Position numbers and translations under genes: made by a program. From positions 403,501 through 467,500 of the forward strand of contig NHCE01000005.1 in assembly GCA_002168075.1 (NCBI GenBank): DNA of 64,000 bases, in the 5' to 3' direction. Below are positions 59,438 through 64,000 of the stretch, piece by piece (within the stretch, counting starts at the first letter, position 1; every line of letters begins with the position of its first letter). The stretch is from Rhizobiales bacterium TMED25. Its GTDB lineage: Bacteria > Pseudomonadota > Alphaproteobacteria > Rhizobiales > TMED25. The notes under the pieces are model-generated. The model searched no databases and was not told the DNA's origin. It saw only the letters and a list, made by a program, of their open reading frames with translations.

Positions 59438-60700
59438 ATGCTAGATAAAAATTATAATAAAATAGTCATGAAATTTGGAGGAACATCTATGGCTGATATT
59501 GATAAAATATCAAAAGTTGCTGACCATATCGAAAGAGAGTTTAATAGCAGTAAAAAAGTCGCGGTTGTAGTATCGGCTATGTCAGGAGAGACTGATAGGC
59601 TTATAAATCTAGTTGATGCAATTGGAAAAATTGATAATTCTGAAAGAGATGCTGTCATCTCATCCGGTGAGCAGGTAAGCTCTGCATTACTAGCTCTAAC
59701 TCTAAAAGCAAGGGGGATTCAAGCAAGGTCAGTGCAAGGTTGGCAGATTCCACTAAAGACGGATGAAGTTCATGGGTCCGCAAGAATACTGGACGTACAA
59801 TCTAAATACTTAGATGACTTGATATCTAGAAAAGAAATACCAATAATTGCAGGATTCCAGGGAATAACTGATGATAATAGAATTTCAACTCTCGGTAGAG
59901 GTGGGTCTGACACAACCGCGGTTGCTATTGCATGTTCATTAAAAGCTGATTTATGTGATATATACACAGATGTAGATGGTGTTTATACATCGGATCCAAG
60001 AATAGTGGAATTAGCAAAAAAAATATCAAAGATATCCTTTGAGGAAATGCTTGAAATGGCATCGCAAGGAGCAAAAGTTTTGCAAACAAGATCAGTTGAA
60101 TTAGCAATGTCATATGGTATTGCAATTAGAGTCAGATCAACGTTTGCAGAAAATAATTTGGAAAAAAATAATAAAACAATTAATATAGGTACAATTGTTA
60201 CAAATGAGGATAGTATTTTGGAAGATAAAGTAGTCAGTGGTATTGCATACTCTAAAAATGAAGCAAAAATAACAATTCAAAATCTTGATGATAAACCCGG
60301 TGTTGCCGCTCAAATTTTTGGAAATTTAGCGAAATCAGCTGTTAATGTTGATATGATTGTTCAAAACATTTCTGCTGATGGAAAGCATACTGATCTGACG
60401 TTTACACTTCAAGAAGCTGAATTGAAGACAGCAAAATCTATCTTAGATGACCTAAAAAGTGAAGTTAGCTATGAAAAGTTAATAGAGTCCAAAGATATAG
60501 CTAAAGTTTCTGTGATAGGAGTTGGTATGAGGAGTCATGCCGGTGTTGCGGCAGAGATGTTTTCAACTCTTGCAGAAAAGGGAATTAATATTCAAGCAAT
60601 AACTACATCTGAAATAAAGGTTAGTGTTATAATTGACTCACAATATATTGAATTAGCTATGAGAGCCTTGCATAGTGCTTTTGGACTCGATCAAAAGTAG
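59438..60700 (+). CDS. lysC: LysC, aspartate kinase
   Basis: A 420-residue monofunctional aspartokinase. It begins IVMKFGGTSMADIDKI (about residues 9-24), has SSGEQVSSALLAL and GRGGSDTTAVAIA (about 153-165) in the kinase domain and two ACT domains in the C-terminal 150 residues (around GVAAQIFGNLAKSAVNVDMI and GVAAEMFSTLAEKGINIQAI). It commits aspartate to lysine, threonine and methionine synthesis, and the ACT domains imply feedback control. Followed 20 bases later by the rodZ-like gene. Confidence 0.96.
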   Translation: MLDKNYNKIVMKFGGTSMADIDKISKVADHIEREFNSSKKVAVVVSAMSGETDRLINLVDAIGKIDNSERDAVISSGEQVSSALLALTLKARGIQARSVQGWQIPLKTDEVHGSARILDVQSKYLDDLISRKEIPIIAGFQGITDDNRISTLGRGGSDTTAVAIACSLKADLCDIYTDVDGVYTSDPRIVELAKKISKISFEEMLEMASQGAKVLQTRSVELAMSYGIAIRVRSTFAENNLEKNNKTINIGTIVTNEDSILEDKVVSGIAYSKNEAKITIQNLDDKPGVAAQIFGNLAKSAVNVDMIVQNISADGKHTDLTFTLQEAELKTAKSILDDLKSEVSYEKLIESKDIAKVSVIGVGMRSHAGVAAEMFSTLAEKGINIQAITTSEIKVSVIIDSQYIELAMRALHSAFGLDQK

Positions 60701-60720
60701 TTATATGATTGAAATAATTT

Positions 60721-61509
60721 ATGAAAGAAGAAATAGCAGATACCATTGGTAATATCTTATCAAATAATCGAAAAAGTTTGAAAAAGGATATTACTGATTG
60801 TGCTAATGATTTAAATATACCAATTGAGTATCTTGATGCTGTCGAAAGAAATTTTTTTTCTATAATGCCAAATAGCGATTATACGAAAAGTTGTATAATA
60901 AAGTACGTACACTATCTTGATATTGAAGGTGCGGATTTAATTAAGATCAAATCACTTTTAATTAAAAATTTCCAAGATACAAGTGTCACGCAAGAGAAAA
61001 TAAATAGAGCATTGAGTTTCTTTTATTCCACTCTAAAATATTCTATATTTTCAATTTTATTAATAGTATCTTTCTCAATTATTTTTTTTGAGGAAAGCTA
61101 TAAAAGACAACTTTTTTTAAATTTTGATAATCTTCACTCAATTTTTAATAAGATAAATTTAAGCAAGAATATTATAATACCGAGATATGAAGCGGACTCA
61201 GTTACATTTAGCCAAGATGAAGTTATAAATATAAAAAAAAACAGTAATTCTATTACTTTTGGAAAGATCATACAGCTTGAGGCAAAAGATGATTTGTGGC
61301 TGGAGATAATAGATGGTCAAAGTAAGATACTAATATCTAAAAATTTTAGTAAAGGTGATAGGTATATTTATACATTCAAAGACGGAGATATACTCTTAAC
61401 AAACAATCCCTCAAAATTATTGATAAAATATGATAATATTCTAGTAAATACAATAAGTAACGAAGAAGTAAACGTTATTGAAATAGATCTTGGAAAAATA
61501 TTAAACTAA
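60721..61509 (+). CDS. RodZ-like helix-turn-helix membrane protein
   Basis: A 262-residue protein. The N-terminus is an HTH-like domain (about residues 15-85), there is one membrane segment (about 107-124) and the C-terminal part is a DUF4115-like domain (about 180-250, with LEAKDDLWLEIIDG). This is the RodZ architecture: cytoplasmic domain binding MreB, single membrane pass, periplasmic beta domain. Between lysC and prfA it is at the position where alphaproteobacteria carry this gene. Sequence conservation is low, so the name is tentative. Confidence 0.75.
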   Translation: MKEEIADTIGNILSNNRKSLKKDITDCANDLNIPIEYLDAVERNFFSIMPNSDYTKSCIIKYVHYLDIEGADLIKIKSLLIKNFQDTSVTQEKINRALSFFYSTLKYSIFSILLIVSFSIIFFEESYKRQLFLNFDNLHSIFNKINLSKNIIIPRYEADSVTFSQDEVINIKKNSNSITFGKIIQLEAKDDLWLEIIDGQSKILISKNFSKGDRYIYTFKDGDILLTNNPSKLLIKYDNILVNTISNEEVNVIEIDLGKILN

Positions 61510-61531
61510 TAGCAAATTTTAAGGAAAGTTA

Positions 61532-62605
61532 ATGTTAGATGAAAAAAAATTAGATAAGTTACTTCTAAATTATCAGGAACTTCAGAAAAAAATGATGACC
61601 ATATCAGGTGATAGAAAGAAGTACGCGGAAGCTGCTATTGAATTTTCCAATATTGAACCCCTTGCAAAAACAATTATTGAATACAGGGAATTAATGAAAG
61701 AGAGTTCAGAACTAAATGAATTATTAAAAACAGAATCTGAGGATGAAGATATCATAAATATGGTTAAAAATGAGATAGGTAATATCGAAAGTAAAATCAT
61801 TCTTGTTGAGGAAAGAATAAACGAGCTACTAATTCCAAAAGATATTGATGACAATAAGAGTGTAATTATTGAAATTCGTGCAGGAACAGGCGGTGACGAG
61901 GCTGCAATTTTTGCCGGTGATCTTGTCAGGATGTATATGAGATACTCTGATATAAAAAAATGGAAAGTAGATATTATGAGTGTAAATGAAGGAGAATTTG
62001 GAGGATACAAGGAATTTATTGCAAACATTTCTGGGAATAATGTCTATCAAAAACTAAAGTTTGAGTCAGGGGTTCACAGAGTTCAGAGAGTTCCCGAAAC
62101 TGAGTCGAGTGGTAGAATACATACTTCAGCAGCAACTGTTGCTGTTCTTCCCGAGGCGGAGGAGGTGGATATAAAAATAGAAGACAAAGATATAAGAATT
62201 GATGTTTTTAGAGCTAGTGGACCTGGTGGTCAGTCTGTTAATACAACTGATAGTGCTGTTCGAATTATTCATATACCAACCGGCATAACAGTATCCCAAC
62301 AAGATGAGAAATCTCAGCATCGAAATAGGGATAAGGCTCTAAAAGTATTAAGAGCAAGGTTATACGAGAAAGAGAAATTTGAAAAAGATAGCGAAAGGGC
62401 TTCCAGTAGAAGGTCACAAATTGGAACAGGCGATAGGTCCGAGCGGATTCGCACCTATAATTACCCACAGGGAAGAGTAACAGATCATAGAATAAGTTTA
62501 ACTTTACACAAACTAGTATCAATTATGGAAGCTGAGGGGCTAGATGAGATTCTGGTTGCCCTCGCATCAGAAGACAAGGCGAGAAGGATGTCTGGAGAGA
62601 GCTGA
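61532..62605 (+). CDS. prfA: PrfA, peptide chain release factor 1
   Basis: A 357-residue class I release factor. The codon-recognition tripeptide is PET in RVPETES (the PxT type that reads UAA and UAG), and the peptidyl-hydrolysis GGQ motif is in [17 protein letters not shown] (about residues 230-246). It terminates translation and is methylated on the GGQ glutamine by PrmC, encoded 6 bases downstream. No internal frameshift site, which belongs to RF2, is seen. Confidence 0.97.
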   Translation: MLDEKKLDKLLLNYQELQKKMMTISGDRKKYAEAAIEFSNIEPLAKTIIEYRELMKESSELNELLKTESEDEDIINMVKNEIGNIESKIILVEERINELLIPKDIDDNKSVIIEIRAGTGGDEAAIFAGDLVRMYMRYSDIKKWKVDIMSVNEGEFGGYKEFIANISGNNVYQKLKFESGVHRVQRVPETESSGRIHTSAATVAVLPEAEEVDIKIEDKDIRIDVFRASGPGGQSVNTTDSAVRIIHIPTGITVSQQDEKSQHRNRDKALKVLRARLYEKEKFEKDSERASSRRSQIGTGDRSERIRTYNYPQGRVTDHRISLTLHKLVSIMEAEGLDEILVALASEDKARRMSGES

Positions 62606-62611
62606 TATTGA

Positions 62612-63472
62612 ATGAATATTAGTGTACAAGATTTGCTGGCTTCATCCAGAAAGAGATTAAAATTAGAATCTATAGATACTGCTAATATTGATAGTATATT
62701 GCTACTATCAAATCTACTCAGCGTTTCAAAGGAATATCTTGTTATAAATAATCAGAAAATTCTCACAGAGAGTGAATATAATGATTATTTGGAATTGATC
62801 GAAAGACGAATAAAGGGTGAACCAGTCTCAAAAATAGTTGGAAGAAGGGAGTTTTACGGGAGAGAATTTATTGTTAACAGGGATGTTTTAGATCCAAGAC
62901 CGGATAGCGAATTAATAATAGATACTGTAAAAGAATTATTTACTAACAAAGAAGAAAGCCTAAATTTTTTAGATTTAGGTACTGGCTCTGGTTGTTTGCT
63001 TATCACACTATTATTGGAGTATAAAAAATCTAGGGGAATTGGAATTGACATATCAGAGAAAGCAATCGCAATTGCCAAAAAAAATTCTCATCTTTTTTCT
63101 ATAAAAAATAGGTCCTCATTTATCGTATCGGATTGGATAGGGGCAATTGATCATAGCGACTTCAATGTAATTGTTTGTAATCCTCCATATATTCCTGAAA
63201 CAGAGATCAATAATCTAATAGTAGATGTTAAATCTTATGATCCAATCATTTCACTAGTTGGTGGATGTGATGGCCTAATAAATTATAAAAAAATATTTTC
63301 TCAATTAACAAAAAGAAAGTTAAATAAAAAAATTATTTTAATATTAGAAATATATTCTAGTAACATTGACGCAATAGTAAAAATCATTATTGATGAAGGA
63401 TTTGACAAAAATATTATAAAAATTCGACAAGATCTAGCCAATAAAAAAAGAGTAATATATATGACTTTATAA
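62612..63472 (+). CDS. prmC: PrmC, release factor glutamine methyltransferase
   Basis: A 286-residue methyltransferase. The N-terminal helical domain (about 1-80) binds release factors; motif I is LDLGTGSGCLLI (about 119-130) and the catalytic NPPY is in CNPPYIPE (about 193-200). It methylates the GGQ glutamine of RF1 and RF2. Six bases after prfA, presumably the same transcript. Confidence 0.95.
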   Translation: MNISVQDLLASSRKRLKLESIDTANIDSILLLSNLLSVSKEYLVINNQKILTESEYNDYLELIERRIKGEPVSKIVGRREFYGREFIVNRDVLDPRPDSELIIDTVKELFTNKEESLNFLDLGTGSGCLLITLLLEYKKSRGIGIDISEKAIAIAKKNSHLFSIKNRSSFIVSDWIGAIDHSDFNVIVCNPPYIPETEINNLIVDVKSYDPIISLVGGCDGLINYKKIFSQLTKRKLNKKIILILEIYSSNIDAIVKIIIDEGFDKNIIKIRQDLANKKRVIYMTL

Positions 63473-63666
63473 TTTTTTTTTTATTTTAGCTTGGAAAAAC
63501 AAAAAGAATTATGTATATATAATGTATACCAATAAGTTAATTACATACATAAAACAGATTGCTTAAATAGACTTAACTTAAGATAGTTTAATATCTCATT
63601 TATAAATTATAAATTATTCATTGTTCTATATGGAACAATATTATTAAATTAAAAAGGATTATAATA

Positions 63667-64000
63667 GTGCCTCTGCCACTAAAGAAGAAAAATAGAAATA
63701 GATCTAGACGACCATTTTCATCATCGAGATTACTAGAATCGAATGGTCCTGATATAAAAATCAAAGGTAGCGCACTTCAAATAGTTGAAAAATATATTTC
63801 CCTCTCTCGGGAGTACCAGTCCTCTGGTGATCCCATAACAGCGGAGAGTTACCTTCAATATGCAGAACACTATCAGAGAATTGTTGACGCTAACGACTTT
63901 AAAATTCAGCAAAATCAGATTGCTGAAAATAATAGAAATCAAAATAACCCATTGAATCCTGAGATTGTAAAAGATAATTCCTCAGAAAAAGTATCTAAGG
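63667..64000 (+). CDS. DUF4167 protein (partial, GTG start)
   Basis: An open frame from GTG 63667, which follows AAAAAGGA at a suitable distance, to the window edge. The first 111 residues begin PLPLKKKNRNRSRR and continue with IKIKGSALQIVEKYISLSREYQSSGDPITAESYLQYAEHYQRIVD, which is the DUF4167 domain (described here as a basic start and residues about 29-72), followed by Asn/Gln-rich sequence. The family is an alphaproteobacterial protein of unknown function found behind prmC. The C-terminal part lies outside the window. Confidence 0.88.
   Translation, partial: MPLPLKKKNRNRSRRPFSSSRLLESNGPDIKIKGSALQIVEKYISLSREYQSSGDPITAESYLQYAEHYQRIVDANDFKIQQNQIAENNRNQNNPLNPEIVKDNSSEKVSK

Overview
The window is AT-rich (roughly two thirds A+T by eye), densely coded chromosome of an alphaproteobacterium, most likely a marine, uncultivated-type one. 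The assignment rests on gene neighbourhoods: cobS-cobT-J domain protein-bolA, fdxA-carD beside a SUV3-like helicase, lysC-rodZ-like-prfA-prmC-DUF4167, and aerobic cobaltochelatase genes. The exact order or family cannot be fixed from the sequence alone. There is no rRNA operon, CRISPR array, transposase or clear prophage.

Layout. 1-3.4 kb: tail of an unidentified gene, initiator tRNA, an MFS exporter, then a cobalamin riboswitch ahead of cbtB-cbtA and a TauE-like permease. 3.5-13.1 kb: mixed genes (tRNA-Arg with an acetyltransferase gene a few bases behind it, cupins, a CorC-like transporter, an SDR, an MGMT-domain protein, a secreted EF-hand-like protein, cspA, typA/bipA, a CBS protein). 13.3-24.9 kb: a complete carbon-phosphorus lyase locus (phnM divergent from phnGHIJKLN, a DUF1045 2H phosphoesterase, phnDCE, then a methyltransferase and an MFS transporter), with a Pho-box-like site between phnM and phnG. 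25-27.5 kb: a tRNA 3'-end remnant, a periplasmic beta-propeller protein, an unexplained GC-rich structured element, two small proteins and tRNA-Arg(CCT). 27.7-30.8 kb: zinc uptake, znuA divergent from znuC-znuB-zur around a 17-base Zur palindrome. 31-36.4 kb: a SnoaL-like gene behind a consensus sigma-54 promoter, then a TPP riboswitch and a thiamine salvage and precursor-uptake operon, thiM-thiE-thiD-thiY-thiZ-thiX.

36.5-64 kb is mainly core chromosome: a peroxiredoxin-like protein, a MOSC protein, a dihydroxyphthalate decarboxylase-like protein, carD, fdxA, the helicase, a DUF3108 protein, rpmB, a queuosine precursor transporter, cobT, cobS, a J protein, bolA, aroB, aroK, xerD, accA, secA, argJ, mutT, a methyltransferase, grxC, a nitrilase-family hydrolase, a DUF1178 protein, ubiG, lysC, a rodZ-like gene, prfA, prmC and the start of a DUF4167 gene.

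Functionally the accessory genes describe a cell that scavenges scarce nutrients: phosphonates for phosphorus, zinc, cobalt for B12, and thiamine precursors. Each is tied to a visible control element (Pho-like box, Zur box, cobalamin riboswitch, TPP riboswitch). The points most worth a second look are two genes (thiE and bolA) whose only full-length start is an ATT codon, a sigma-54 promoter in front of a small SnoaL-like gene, a GC-rich structured element near 26.48 kb, and a methyltransferase translationally coupled to phnE. No wholly new multi-gene system could be demonstrated.
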